Origin: Leptotrichia hongkongensis
Lineage (GTDB): Bacteria > Fusobacteriota > Fusobacteriia > Fusobacteriales > Leptotrichiaceae
Length of the DNA: 64,000 bases
Assembly: GCF_007990635.1 (NCBI RefSeq)
Contig: NZ_AP019846.1
Span: 1,240,001-1,304,000, forward strand
Direction of reading: 5' to 3'
Made by a program: the position numbers and the translations under genes. The notes beneath the pieces were generated by a model, which had not been told where the DNA came from, did no database searches, and was given only the letters and a program-made list of their open reading frames with translations. This document shows positions 48,223 through 58,266 of this stretch, in pieces (position 1 is the first letter of the stretch; every line of letters begins with the position of its first letter).

Positions 48223-48600
48223 TCATAAAAAAACATAAATATTCTGATTATTTTTAGAAATTTTATCTATTTTTTGCCAATTTCCATCCCTAGAAAATAT
48301 AATATCCTGATTTTTTTCTAATGATAAAAATAAATCATTGTTTTGTTTCTCTTTTTCTTTTCTTTTTCCAATTTTTTTCAATTCCTGTGCCAACTGCTTA
48401 TTATCTCTGCTCTTGAATTGATTGATTTTCACAATTAAATCGTAAATGTCCTCATGGCTTAAATTATTTTCATCTACAAAAATACTTAGTTTACGACTAA
48501 AAGTAGGGGTTCCCGCTAAACTTGAATAAGTCATCATAAAAATAATACAAGTCATTACAAGCATTACACTTTTTCTTTTATCTATAACTATTTTTCTCAC
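48223..48600 (-). CDS. membrane-anchored or exported protein, unknown
   Basis: 125 aa. GTG start at 48600 with AGGA directly before it; ATG 48564 is an alternative. One hydrophobic segment (VMLVMTCIIFMMTYSSLAG) then a basic, helical part (KINQFKSRDNKQLAQELKKI) and a C-terminal WQKIDKISKNNQNIYVFL, which could be a short strand-turn like a SH3/LysM edge. Lies 86 bp upstream of secA on the same strand. Not recognised. Confidence 0.6.
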   Translation of the reverse strand: MRKIVIDKRKSVMLVMTCIIFMMTYSSLAGTPTFSRKLSIFVDENNLSHEDIYDLIVKINQFKSRDNKQLAQELKKIGKRKEKEKQNNDLFLSLEKNQDIIFSRDGNWQKIDKISKNNQNIYVFL

Positions 48601-48674
48601 TCCTAAAAATTTTAATATTTTAAATTTATTAAAAATCTATTTATTATATCATTTATTATGTTTTTGTCTATTAC

Positions 48675-48742
48675 AAAAAGTGCTTTTGACAGAACAAAAA
48701 AATTAAAAATTTAATCTTAAAAATTCTATCAAATGCACTTAA
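48675..48742 (-). terminator. terminator of the nucleoside phosphorylase gene
   Basis: In transcript sense AAGTGCATTTGATAGA folds on TCTGTCAAAAGCACTT with one mismatch, followed by TTTTTG. Confidence 0.7.
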
Positions 48743-48751
48743 ACTTTAATA

Positions 48752-50056
48752 TTATTCTATTATTTCAAAAATTGCCTTTGGCTCTTCAACTTTTTCTGAT
48801 GTTATTACAAATGCATCTATAACCATATTTTTAGATTCGTTCACATTTTTATCATCATTATAGTAAATTTCAGCAATTTTTTCATTTTTTCCTATTTTTT
48901 CTCCAACTTTTCTAAAGATATTTATTCCAACTGCATGGTCAACTTCATCTTCTTTTTTAGCACGACCTGCACCAATAATCATTGCTGCTTTTCCAATTTC
49001 TTCTGTTTTTATTTTTTTTATATATCCTTCATTTTTAGAAAAAATTTCCATTACATAGCTGGCTTTTGGAAGTAGTCCATAGTCATTTATAAGATCTTTG
49101 TTTCCACCGCTTTCTCCGATAAATTCTGATAATATCTGTAATGCGCTTCCATTTTTTATTACTTCATCAATTTTTTCCTTCGCTTTGCTAAGTTCTGCTA
49201 CTTCACCTTTTTCTTTCAAGGCAAGTCCTGCAATTGTATAAACGACTTCTTTTACGTCAGAAGCACCATTTCCCTTTAAAAATTCAATTGCTTCTATAAT
49301 TTCGTTTGCATTTCCAATTGCATGCCCAAGCGGTTCATCCATATTGCTAAGTACAACCTTAACTTTTCTTCCAGCACCTTTTCCAATTTCAATCATTCTT
49401 TCAGCCAATTTTTTAGCTTGCCCCAAATCTTTCATAAAGGCTCCATCCCCAACTTTTACATCAAGAATTATAACATCTGAATAAATTGCTAATTTCTTAC
49501 TCATAATACTGCTGGCAATTAACGGAATACTTGGAACAGTTGCAGTCACATCACGTAAAGAATACAGCTTCTTGTCAAGAGGGACTATCTTGTCGCTGTA
49601 TCCCATCAGCCCAACTCCAGTTTTATTAGCAATTTTTACAAGCTCCTCTTTTGTCGTTGAAAACTTGAATCCTTTAATTGACTCAAACTTGTCAATTGTT
49701 CCTCCAGTATGCCCAAGTCCTTTTCCAGATAACTTTACATTTCCCATCCCAAGTGCTGATAAAATAGGGGAAAGTATTACTGTAACCTTATCTCCAACAC
49801 CTCCTGTACTATGCTTATCCACAAGAAATCTATCTATCTCATCAAATTTTATCACATCTCCAGAGTCTCTCATTACCATTGTAAATTTCAACAGTTCTTC
49901 CTGTGTCATATCATTAAAGTAAACTCCCATAAGAAATGCTGACATCTGATAATCAGGAATATTTCCAGTCAAATATTCATTTAATAAAAACTCTATCTCT
50001 GTATCAGATAGTTTAAGGTTGTCACGTTTTTTCTCAATTATATCAACTGCTCTCAT
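48752..50056 (-). CDS. pdp: pyrimidine-nucleoside (thymidine) phosphorylase
   Basis: 434 aa. VDKHSTGGVGDKVTVILSPI is the family signature with the phosphate-binding Ser/Lys; GLGHTGGTIDKFES follows. Cleaves pyrimidine nucleosides with phosphate to base and (deoxy)ribose-1-phosphate. The length and sequence fit Pdp/DeoA; uridine acceptance cannot be read. Downstream of a BMP-type nucleoside-binding lipoprotein, so it likely acts on imported nucleosides. Confidence 0.94.
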   Translation of the reverse strand: MRAVDIIEKKRDNLKLSDTEIEFLLNEYLTGNIPDYQMSAFLMGVYFNDMTQEELLKFTMVMRDSGDVIKFDEIDRFLVDKHSTGGVGDKVTVILSPILSALGMGNVKLSGKGLGHTGGTIDKFESIKGFKFSTTKEELVKIANKTGVGLMGYSDKIVPLDKKLYSLRDVTATVPSIPLIASSIMSKKLAIYSDVIILDVKVGDGAFMKDLGQAKKLAERMIEIGKGAGRKVKVVLSNMDEPLGHAIGNANEIIEAIEFLKGNGASDVKEVVYTIAGLALKEKGEVAELSKAKEKIDEVIKNGSALQILSEFIGESGGNKDLINDYGLLPKASYVMEIFSKNEGYIKKIKTEEIGKAAMIIGAGRAKKEDEVDHAVGINIFRKVGEKIGKNEKIAEIYYNDDKNVNESKNMVIDAFVITSEKVEEPKAIFEIIE

Positions 50057-50312
50057 AAAATCATCTCCTAAATATATTGATATTATTAAATTCCATTTTA
50101 AAAATTAAAATCTTTTTATTCCAATTTCAGATTAATAGTTTAATAAAAATTTTAAGGTAAAGAATAAAGAAAAGATAAAAAGGTTGCAAAAGAATGGCAA
50201 TCAATCAATTTCCACTCTCAAACAACCATTTATTATTGTACTGAGTATTCAAATAACTTATTTTAGTAAATTTTTACACTTTAATTTTTATGTTTTATTT
50301 TTTGAAAAATAA

Positions 50313-51353
50313 TTATAATGCAGGTTTTACTTGAATTTTACCATCTTTAATGTCTTGTTTAATTTGTTCAAGACGTTTGATGTTTTCTTCTCCAATTTTA
50401 TCTTTTGTAAATTCAAAGTTAGTTGTTCCTACTCCATTTTCCTTGATTCCAAAAACTTGTAATTTTGCTTCAAATTTTCCATCTATAGTAGATTTTACAA
50501 CATCAAATACTGCGTTATCAACATATTTCATCATAGATGTCAAAATTATTCCTGGATACAAATTATCTTGGTTAGAATCCACACCAATTCCATAAACATT
50601 TTTTTCTTTAACTGCTTGGAATACTCCTAGTCCACTTGCTCCAGCAGCATGATAAATAACATCTGCACCTTGTTGAATTAATGTTTCAGTTTTAGCTTTT
50701 GCTGATGCTTGATCGTTAAATGAGTTAGTTCCACCAATATATACAGGTAAAACTTTGATATCTGGTTTTACATATTTTGCACCTTGTGTATACCCTGCAT
50801 AGAATCTCTTAATTAGTTCAGATTCGTTCGCACCCACAAATCCAATACTTCCTGTTTTGTCCATCATTCCAGCCAATGCTCCTACTAAGAATGATCCTTC
50901 TTGTTCTTTAAACAAAATAGAAGCAACATTTGGTAGTCCATTTACAGTTTCATCAATTATTGCAAATTTTTGATCAGGGAAAGCCTGAGCTACTGCAACT
51001 AATGAATCTTTCATGCTGTATCCAACTGCTATAATCAAGTCAAATTCTCCAGATTCTGCAAATTGTGTTAAAGCATTTTTTGCTTCTGTTGACGGGTCTT
51101 TTGGCTCATATTCTTTAAACGTGATTCCTAATTCTTTTTGTGCTTTCTCTAATCCTCTGAAAGTTGCATCATTAAATGATTTGTCACCTTTACCTCCAGT
51201 AGAATACACTACTGCAACCGCTTTTTTAGAATTTGTCGCATCTGCAGATGTTTTACCATCTTTTACCTGCTCTCCTGTAGCTGGCTTATTTCCACAAGCT
51301 ACGACTAACATTAATGCAAAAATTACACTAAAAATTGTAACAATTTTTTTCAT
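50313..51353 (-). CDS. BMP-family nucleoside-binding lipoprotein
   Basis: 346 aa. Signal with lipobox VVAC (Cys20). BMP/PnrA-like domain: VAVVYSTGGKGDKSFNDATF, GLEKAQKELGITFKEYEPKD, FAIIDETVNGLPNVASILFK, GADVIYHAAGASGLGVFQAV. Family members bind purine or pyrimidine nucleosides for ABC uptake. The ATPase and permeases are not in the window. 256 bp before pdp on the same strand. Confidence 0.93.
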   Translation of the reverse strand: MKKIVTIFSVIFALMLVVACGNKPATGEQVKDGKTSADATNSKKAVAVVYSTGGKGDKSFNDATFRGLEKAQKELGITFKEYEPKDPSTEAKNALTQFAESGEFDLIIAVGYSMKDSLVAVAQAFPDQKFAIIDETVNGLPNVASILFKEQEGSFLVGALAGMMDKTGSIGFVGANESELIKRFYAGYTQGAKYVKPDIKVLPVYIGGTNSFNDQASAKAKTETLIQQGADVIYHAAGASGLGVFQAVKEKNVYGIGVDSNQDNLYPGIILTSMMKYVDNAVFDVVKSTIDGKFEAKLQVFGIKENGVGTTNFEFTKDKIGEENIKRLEQIKQDIKDGKIQVKPAL

Positions 51354-51539
51354 TTTCTCCTCCTATAAAATTTATATTTTTTTCATACTTAATTATACCC
51401 TATTTTTTTAAATTTTAAAATACTATCTTCACAAATTTTTTAAAAATTTTTATAAAAAAAATCAAATTGCTAAAAAATATAAGATCTAACATCTTTCAGC
51501 AGTCTGATTTTTAAAAATTTATTTTACTGTAATATTTTT

Positions 51540-52754
51540 TTAATCAACCAATGTCGGGTTAAAATCTTCAAGCCAAGGTAGTCCAAATTTATTTAATGCT
51601 TCCATAAATGGATCTGGATTCATTTCTTCTACATTAAACACTCCTGGCTTTTTCCATTCACCAGTAAGTACCATTGCAGCTCCAATCATCGCAGGCACTC
51701 CTGTCGTGTAAGAAATCGCTTGTGAGCTAACTTCCTTGTAACATTCCTGATGATCGCATACATTGTATACATAATAAGTTTTTTCTACGCCATCTTTTTT
51801 ACCTCTAAAAATATTTCCAATGTTTGTCTTACCTTTTGTTCTAGGCCCAAGCGAAGCTGGATCAGGTAATACTGCTGTTAAAAATTGCAATGGAACAATT
51901 TTCTTTCCTTCAAATTCTATTGGCTCAATTGAAGTCATTCCAACATTTTCAAGCACTTTTAAGTGAGTCAGGTAACTTTGTCCAAAAGTCATAAAGAATC
52001 TAATTCTTTTAATACCTTTAATATTAACTGCAAGCGATTCTAATTCTTCATGGTGCAGTAAGTACATATCCTTTTCACCAATTTGTGGGAAATTGTATAC
52101 TCTTTTAATTTCCATCGGTTCTGTTTCTACCCATTTTCCATCTTCCCAGTAACTTCCATTAGCTGTCACTTCTCTAATATTAATTTCTGGATTAAAGTTT
52201 GTTGCAAACGGGTAACCGTGATCTCCTGCATTTGCATCAAGAATGTCAATGTAATTTATTTCATCAAAATAATGCTTTTGTGCATATGCTGAAAACACTC
52301 CAGTAACACCTGGATCAAATCCACTTCCTAAAATGGCAGTAATCCCAGCCTTTTCAAATTTTTCCTTATACGCCCATTGCCATTTATACTCAAATTTGGC
52401 TGTGTCCAAAGGCTCATAGTTTGCTGTATCCAAATAATCAGTCTTAGTTTCAAGACAAGCATCCATAATTGTCAAATCTTGATATGGCAAAGCCACATTT
52501 ATCACAATATCAGGCTTATATTCATTAATCAATGCCACTAACTCAGACACATTATTTGCATCCACCTTTGCAGTTTGAATCTTAATTCTTCCAGCATATT
52601 TACTTTTTTCAATTCTTTCCTTGATTTCATCGCATTTTGCCTTTGTACGGCTAGCTATCATAATTGAACTAAATACTTCCGAATTTTGTGCACATTTGTG
52701 ACATACTACATTTGACACTCCTCCAGCCCCGATTACTAATGCTTTTTTTCCCAT
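51540..52754 (-). CDS. carboxynorspermidine synthase (saccharopine-dehydrogenase fold)
   Basis: 404 aa. KKALVIGAGGVSNVVCHKCA is the Rossmann loop; YLDTANYEPLDTAKFEYKWQ, ILGSGFDPGVTGVFSAYAQK and DHQECYKEVSSQAISYTTGV match carboxynorspermidine dehydrogenase (CASDH). It condenses aspartate semialdehyde with putrescine or diaminopropane to give carboxy(nor)spermidine. The decarboxylase NspC, its usual partner, is not in the window. Indicates an alternative spermidine route. Confidence 0.92.
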   Translation of the reverse strand: MGKKALVIGAGGVSNVVCHKCAQNSEVFSSIMIASRTKAKCDEIKERIEKSKYAGRIKIQTAKVDANNVSELVALINEYKPDIVINVALPYQDLTIMDACLETKTDYLDTANYEPLDTAKFEYKWQWAYKEKFEKAGITAILGSGFDPGVTGVFSAYAQKHYFDEINYIDILDANAGDHGYPFATNFNPEINIREVTANGSYWEDGKWVETEPMEIKRVYNFPQIGEKDMYLLHHEELESLAVNIKGIKRIRFFMTFGQSYLTHLKVLENVGMTSIEPIEFEGKKIVPLQFLTAVLPDPASLGPRTKGKTNIGNIFRGKKDGVEKTYYVYNVCDHQECYKEVSSQAISYTTGVPAMIGAAMVLTGEWKKPGVFNVEEMNPDPFMEALNKFGLPWLEDFNPTLVD

Positions 52755-52916
52755 TAATTTTCCTCCTCAATATAAATTTATTCTTCTAAATATTATTTCA
52801 AAATTTTTCTAACCAGTTATTTTCAATAATATCACTCTATTTTCCTTTGTTCATATTATACTGTAAAATCTTTATTCTGTAAATTACTTTTTTTTACTTT
52901 TTTCTATTCTGTATAC

Positions 52917-52957
52917 AAAAAATACCCAGGCAATATCACACTACTGTCTGAGTATCT
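52917..52957 (-). terminator. terminator of the DUF3290-DUF421 pair
   Basis: In transcript sense ATACTCAGACA pairs with TGCCTGGGTAT (G-U and one mismatch), then TTTTTT. Confidence 0.75.
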
Positions 52958-52968
52958 TTTATTTAAAA

Positions 52969-53601
52969 TTATTTTCTCACAATAAAAAGTTTATCATCGC
53001 CATCATATTCAACTAAAAAAATATCATTAATATCAGAAACATTATACTTTGCAAGTTCTTCCAAAAGCCATTTGTCATCTTTTCCAATATGTTCAAGATT
53101 TTCTTGCAGAATTTTTCCTTCCGAAATTAGTAAACTTGAATAATTTTCATCATTTTTTTGTATAACAATTAATTGTCCATTTGATTCCATAAATGCATCT
53201 TCAATCTCCGATACTTTGAAAATCCCTTTTGTTCTTAATTTCGTATAGAAATCAGGAATAGAAAGAGTTGCCTGAGCAAAATTTTCCGTTATCATTTTTC
53301 CGCCTTTTATTAAGTATACAATTTGCCCGTCTATCATTTTTTTTACATTTTTGTTTGAATTTTTTAGAAAATCTATTGTTGTCATTAACAGTCCCCATAT
53401 TAACAGTACTATTAAAAACTGAACTATTGTTATGCTCGGATTGTAAATTACACCACCAATGATTCCCCCAAGAACATAGTTTCCTATCTGATCTTCTGTT
53501 GAAGTCGGTGCCAGCTGGCTTCGTCCGTTTAAATTCATAAATACTACTAAAGCAATAAATCCAATTGTAAGTTTTATCGCTACAGGAATTATAAAATCCA
53601 A
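52969..53601 (-). CDS. DUF421 (YetF-like) membrane protein
   Basis: 210 aa. TTG start. Two to three membrane segments in the first 85 residues, then the DUF421 cytoplasmic domain: MIDGQIVYLIKGGKMITENF, a LRTKGIFKVSEIEDAFMES stretch and LIVIQKND. YetF/YdfR/YrbG-type proteins form sporulation- or envelope-related complexes with unclear function. Paired with DUF3290, a known companion, 55 bp upstream. Confidence 0.85.
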   Translation of the reverse strand: MDFIIPVAIKLTIGFIALVVFMNLNGRSQLAPTSTEDQIGNYVLGGIIGGVIYNPSITIVQFLIVLLIWGLLMTTIDFLKNSNKNVKKMIDGQIVYLIKGGKMITENFAQATLSIPDFYTKLRTKGIFKVSEIEDAFMESNGQLIVIQKNDENYSSLLISEGKILQENLEHIGKDDKWLLEELAKYNVSDINDIFLVEYDGDDKLFIVRK

Positions 53602-53656
53602 ATTACATCATCTCACTTTCTTTATTATCTTTCCTTTTAAAAAATAAGAAATTTCG

Positions 53657-54100
53657 CTATTCTTTAAATGTTTTAATTTCATCTACGTAAGGAACTGTCA
53701 TTTGTTCAACCAGAATATTATTGTCTACCCAATGAATCTGATAAAACTTATCCCTTATTTTATAAACTGTATGTTCTGTTATTTCGGGAGTATTTATAAA
53801 AATCTCATTTTCTCCAACTTTAAATTTTTCCGCCAGTTTTTTTATAACGCTTGCTGAATTTTTATAAACTTTTTCTCGATTATTATTAGCTCTGTAATTT
53901 TCAAAATGATATAATCCAAATAAAAAAATAATCATTAAACCAAGCATGCTAAGCTGCTTATCTCTCAAAGAAATGCTCCCTTTAAACCATTTCCAGAATG
54001 CAAATAACACAAATGCAATTACAAAAATAATCATAATAAGAAAAAACTTGTCAATTACAATCTTTTTATTTTCCAAATAAATAAAATTATAAAATTCCAT
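53657..54100 (-). CDS. DUF3290 membrane protein
   Basis: 147 aa, AAAGGAG site. A short N-terminal strand (MEFYNFIYLENKK), two membrane segments (about 18-40 and 52-66), then a soluble domain with FKVGENEIFINTPEITEHTV and FYQIHWVDNNILVEQM. DUF3290 genes regularly sit before DUF421 genes; the two likely form one membrane complex. Confidence 0.85.
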   Translation of the reverse strand: MEFYNFIYLENKKIVIDKFFLIMIIFVIAFVLFAFWKWFKGSISLRDKQLSMLGLMIIFLFGLYHFENYRANNNREKVYKNSASVIKKLAEKFKVGENEIFINTPEITEHTVYKIRDKFYQIHWVDNNILVEQMTVPYVDEIKTFKE

Positions 54101-54292
54101 ATTTCTATCATTTTCTCCTTTCCAAACAATTAAAATAATAGGAATTATATCATTTTTTTTTTGAAAAGTGAATATTTTTTTAAAGTTTAACTTAAAATAT
54201 TTGTGCTCTTAATATTTAATCGCAGGCAATTTTTTTATAACTGTTCTTCTCATGTTCTAAGCTTTCGTTCGATTTCAAAAGAAATGTGCATA

Positions 54293-54321
54293 TTTACAAA
54301 TAAGTTTAATGAGGTTATAAT
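54293..54321 (+). promoter_or_regulatory. promoter of the lipid-like gene cluster
   Basis: TTTACA (54293-54298), 17-nt spacer, TATAAT (54316-54321), 42 bp before the first gene. 54122-54292 shows no gene. Confidence 0.8.
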
Positions 54322-54362
54322 ATAATGAAAAATATAATTTTTTAGAAAAGGAAATAAAGGTT

Positions 54363-57080
54363 ATGAAATATATTTATAATATTAGTACATTAAAAAATCA
54401 CAATGATAACAATGTGCTTGAAGAAAAAATAGGGAAAAAAGCCCAGAATTTATTTGAACTGGCAATTCAGGGATTTAATGTGCCAAATTTTTCAATAATT
54501 ACAAATAAATATTTTAAAGAAGTTATATTAAACGAAATAAAGGAAAATGGAAGAAATACAGAAAACTATTATGAAATAAATGACTGGAACAGCATTTTTA
54601 ACGAAAATGCAGAACAAAAAATAGAAAATATAATAAAAGTTATAACAGACCACAAAATCAGCAAAGACTTTCAGGAAGAAATAGAAAGTACAGTAAAAGA
54701 TAGAAAATATTATGCCGTAAGATCATCTTCAATAGAGGAAGACAGCAGCAGCTTTTCTTTTGCAGGACAATTCGAGACTTTTCTTTATATCAAAAAGGAA
54801 AATATGATTGAAAAAATAAAAGATGTGTGGATTTCATCATTTTCTTCACATGTCATGAAATATAGAAAAGAAGGAAGCATAAATAATGAAATAAATGTCC
54901 CTGCCGTAATAATTCAGGAAATGATAAATTCTGACAAGGCTGGAGTTGGATTCAGCGTAAATCCCGTAAATGGAAATTATGATGAAGCTGTTATTTCTGG
55001 CACTTATGGACTAGGAACAAGTATTGTTGACGGAGACGAAAATGGAGATTTGTTTATTTATGACAAAAAAACGAAAAAAATTAAAAAGGAAATAAGAACA
55101 AAAAAGATAAGACAGGTTTTAGATTTTGAAAATCAGAAAATAAAAACAGAAGAAATAAATATTGAAGAGGAAGTTTTAACTAACGATGAAATACATGAAC
55201 TTGGTGAAAACATAATAAATATTGAAAAATATTATGGAAAGCCTCAGGATATGGAATGGGCGTTTGAAAAAGGAAAACTGTATATATTGCAGGCAAGGCC
55301 CATAACTACATTGGAAAAAACAAATGAAAAAACGTCCAATACAATAATATGGGATAACAGCAACATCGTAGAAAGCTATCCCGAAATTACATTGCCACTC
55401 ACATTCAGCTTTATAAGAAAGGCATATTCCGATGTCTATAAAAGATTCTCTGAAATAACAGGAGTGCCTGCCAAAGTTGTAGAAAGTTATCAGGTTGTAT
55501 ATGACAATATGCTGGGCCTGCTAAAAGGAAGAGTCTACTATAACCTTATAAACTGGTACAAGCTTCTAATGTTATTTCCAAATTCCAAAGGCAACAGCAA
55601 GTTTATGGAACAAATGATGGGAGTAAAAAAGGAACTGTCAGAAGAAAATCTTAACGAAAACCTTCTGGAAGCAGAAGAGAAAATGACAGGCTGGGAAAAA
55701 TTTAGGAATAGGCTGGAAAAATATAAGGCAGGATTTACACTATTTATGAATATGTTTCTCATAGAAAAAAAAGCAGACAAATTTTATAAGATTATAGATG
55801 AAAATCTCAATGGAAAAAATAGTAACCTTGACAACAAAAATATAAAAGAACTGAAAAAATACTACAAGTTTCTTGAGAATAAATTTCTAAAAAATTGGGA
55901 AATCCCTATTATAAATGACTTTCTTGTGATGGTATGGTTTGGACTTTCAAAAAAGATGGCAGAAAAATATATAAAAGAAAATTTTGAAGAAAAACATAAT
56001 ATTCTTATCGCTCAGGAAGGAAATGATATGATAAGCGTTGAACCTTCAAGATATATAAAAAAAATGAGCAATATGCTAAGGCAGGATAACTCTTTACAGA
56101 ATGAAATAAAAACTATAATAAAAAATAATGACGAATCAAGGATTAATGTGCTAAAATTAACTGAAAATACAAAGTTTAATTTTCTTTTTAATGAATATAT
56201 GGAAAAGTTTGGTGACAGAACCGTCCACGAACTGAAACTGGAAGCACCTACATTAAAGGAAGAACCAATATTTCTGATAAAAATGATATTTTCTCTTTCA
56301 ATGACAGAAAATATTCAGGAACACACTAAAAGAAACATATCAGAAGAACAGAAAAAAATATATGACAATCTAAAAATAAGTCCTGTAAAGAAATATTTAT
56401 TGAAAAAAACTGTATTTTATGCAAAAAAATTTATAAAATTGAGAGAAAATCTAAGATATGAACGGACAAAGGTTTTTGGAACAGTAAGAAAAATTATGAA
56501 AAAAATGGGAACTCATCTGAAAAACGATAACCTTATAAATAATGAAAAAGATGTATTCTACCTTACTGTCGATGAAATTTTTGGACTTGTTGACGGCTCA
56601 ATAATTGATGTTGATTTAAAAAAACTTATAGAACTGCGAAAAGAGCAATACAAGAAATACGAAACAGAGGCAATTCTCCCTGACAGATTTTTAACGAAAG
56701 GATTTCTAGGAGAAAATTTTTATTATGAAGATTTGGCAGAAAATTCACAACTGGATGAAAATACTTTAATGGGAACAGGATGCAGCAAAGGAATTGTCAA
56801 AGGAAAGGTAAAAGTTGTATTAAATCCGATGAATACGGAAGTTGAAGATGGAGATATAGTTGTAACAAAATCCACAGATCCAAGCTGGGTTATGGTTTTT
56901 CCTTTATTAAAGGGGCTTATAGTGGAAAAGGGGAGTCTTTTGTCTCATAGTGCAATTATTTCACGTGAAATGAATATACCTGCCATAGTTGGAGTGCAGG
57001 GAGTGACAACAGCTTTAAAAACAGGAGATATAGTTCAATTTGACGGAAGTACGGGAATAATAAAAAAATTAGACGACTGA
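54363..57080 (+). CDS. rifampicin-phosphotransferase-like dikinase
   Basis: 905 aa. N-terminal PEP-synthase-type ATP-grasp domain (about 15-315: AVRSSSIEEDSSSFSFAGQF, PVNGNYDEAVISGTYGLGTS, KLYILQARPITTLE). A large helical middle domain (about 330-780) follows, then a swivelling phospho-His domain with the catalytic His near residue 862 (EKGSLLSHSAIISREMNIPA). The PEP-binding TIM barrel of true PEP synthase is missing, so the architecture is that of rifampicin phosphotransferase: it would move the beta-phosphate of ATP to an acceptor bound by the middle domain. The acceptor is unknown; the neighbours suggest a lipid. Confidence 0.85.
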   Translation: MKYIYNISTLKNHNDNNVLEEKIGKKAQNLFELAIQGFNVPNFSIITNKYFKEVILNEIKENGRNTENYYEINDWNSIFNENAEQKIENIIKVITDHKISKDFQEEIESTVKDRKYYAVRSSSIEEDSSSFSFAGQFETFLYIKKENMIEKIKDVWISSFSSHVMKYRKEGSINNEINVPAVIIQEMINSDKAGVGFSVNPVNGNYDEAVISGTYGLGTSIVDGDENGDLFIYDKKTKKIKKEIRTKKIRQVLDFENQKIKTEEINIEEEVLTNDEIHELGENIINIEKYYGKPQDMEWAFEKGKLYILQARPITTLEKTNEKTSNTIIWDNSNIVESYPEITLPLTFSFIRKAYSDVYKRFSEITGVPAKVVESYQVVYDNMLGLLKGRVYYNLINWYKLLMLFPNSKGNSKFMEQMMGVKKELSEENLNENLLEAEEKMTGWEKFRNRLEKYKAGFTLFMNMFLIEKKADKFYKIIDENLNGKNSNLDNKNIKELKKYYKFLENKFLKNWEIPIINDFLVMVWFGLSKKMAEKYIKENFEEKHNILIAQEGNDMISVEPSRYIKKMSNMLRQDNSLQNEIKTIIKNNDESRINVLKLTENTKFNFLFNEYMEKFGDRTVHELKLEAPTLKEEPIFLIKMIFSLSMTENIQEHTKRNISEEQKKIYDNLKISPVKKYLLKKTVFYAKKFIKLRENLRYERTKVFGTVRKIMKKMGTHLKNDNLINNEKDVFYLTVDEIFGLVDGSIIDVDLKKLIELRKEQYKKYETEAILPDRFLTKGFLGENFYYEDLAENSQLDENTLMGTGCSKGIVKGKVKVVLNPMNTEVEDGDIVVTKSTDPSWVMVFPLLKGLIVEKGSLLSHSAIISREMNIPAIVGVQGVTTALKTGDIVQFDGSTGIIKKLDD

Positions 57081-57126
57081 TTTTTATTAAAAATTTAAAA
57101 TTACAAACAAATTAGGAGGAACATAA

Positions 57127-58266
57127 TTGAAAAGTGAAGTAAAAGAAAATAAAGTTGATTTTTCTTTGATAAGGTATTCCCAATGCTGGGAAGATACAGA
57201 AATATTGCTTGAAAGCCTTGATATAAATGAAAAAGATATATGCTTTGGAATTTTGTCGGCGGGAGATAATGTATTTTCGATGCTTACTAAAAATCCTCAA
57301 AAAATAGTGGCTCTTGATATAAGTTTTCCACAGATAGCTCTTGCTAAACTTAAAAGAGAAGTATTTAAAAGTTTTTCGTATGAGGAAATGTTAAAGTTTA
57401 TGGGGATAAAAAGTTCATCTGAAAGAATTGGGATGTATGAAAAGATAAGGTCAAATCTTGAAGAAAGTGTGAAAAATTACTGGGATTTTAATAAGGAAGC
57501 GATTGAAAATGGTATAATTCATATTGGAAAATTTGAAAAATTTTTTAAGATTTTCAGGAAAAGGATACTTCCTTTTGTGCATAATAAAAAAAGAATTGTA
57601 AAACTGCTTGAAAAAAAATCAAGGCAGGAAAGAACTGAGTATTATAACAGTCATTGGAATAATTTTAGATGGAAACTGATGTTTAAACTGTTTTTTTCCA
57701 GATATGTGGTCGGAAAACTTGGAAGAGACAAGGAATTTTTTAGATATGCAGAAAAAAATATTTCTGAAGAAATGAAGGAAAGAAGCAGATACGCCCTTTG
57801 TGAATTGGATAGTTATGAAAATCCTTATATTTACTACATTATGACAGGAAATTACCGTTTGGACTGCCTGCCTTACTTTTTGCGAGAAGAAAATTTTGAA
57901 AATATCAAGAAAAATCTTCATAAATTGGAAATTGTCCAGAATTCTGTTGAGGAATATCTTGATGGAATAGATTTTAAAATAAACAAATTTAATTTAAGTG
58001 ATATATTTGAGTATATGTCTTTGGAAAATTACAAAAAATTAATGAAAAAAATTTATGATAATGCTGATAATAATGCAATCTTGGCATACTGGAACTTAAT
58101 TGTGGAGAGAAATTCATCAAAATTAGAATCTGTAGAAGGAGAAGAAGATATAAAAAACAAATTTCATAGGTTGAAAGAATTTGATAAAAGCCTTCACGAA
58201 AAGGACAAGACATTTTTTTATACTGATTTTGTAGTTGAAAAGGTGATAAAATATGGAAATAGTTAA
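57127..58266 (+). CDS. DUF3419 / BtaA-like SAM-dependent aminocarboxypropyltransferase
   Basis: 379 aa from a TTG with AGGAGG 8 nt upstream. FSLIRYSQCWEDTEILLESL, GILSAGDNVFSMLTKNP (SAM loop SAGDN, about 44-48) and VALDISFPQIALAKLKR are the DUF3419 hallmarks. The founding member BtaA moves 3-amino-3-carboxypropyl from S-adenosylmethionine to diacylglycerol in betaine-lipid synthesis. No BtaB N-methyltransferase is visible here, so the product could stop at a homoserine-ether lipid or the acceptor could differ. 46 bp after the dikinase; its end overlaps the next gene by 14 bp. Confidence 0.88.
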   Translation: MKSEVKENKVDFSLIRYSQCWEDTEILLESLDINEKDICFGILSAGDNVFSMLTKNPQKIVALDISFPQIALAKLKREVFKSFSYEEMLKFMGIKSSSERIGMYEKIRSNLEESVKNYWDFNKEAIENGIIHIGKFEKFFKIFRKRILPFVHNKKRIVKLLEKKSRQERTEYYNSHWNNFRWKLMFKLFFSRYVVGKLGRDKEFFRYAEKNISEEMKERSRYALCELDSYENPYIYYIMTGNYRLDCLPYFLREENFENIKKNLHKLEIVQNSVEEYLDGIDFKINKFNLSDIFEYMSLENYKKLMKKIYDNADNNAILAYWNLIVERNSSKLESVEGEEDIKNKFHRLKEFDKSLHEKDKTFFYTDFVVEKVIKYGNS

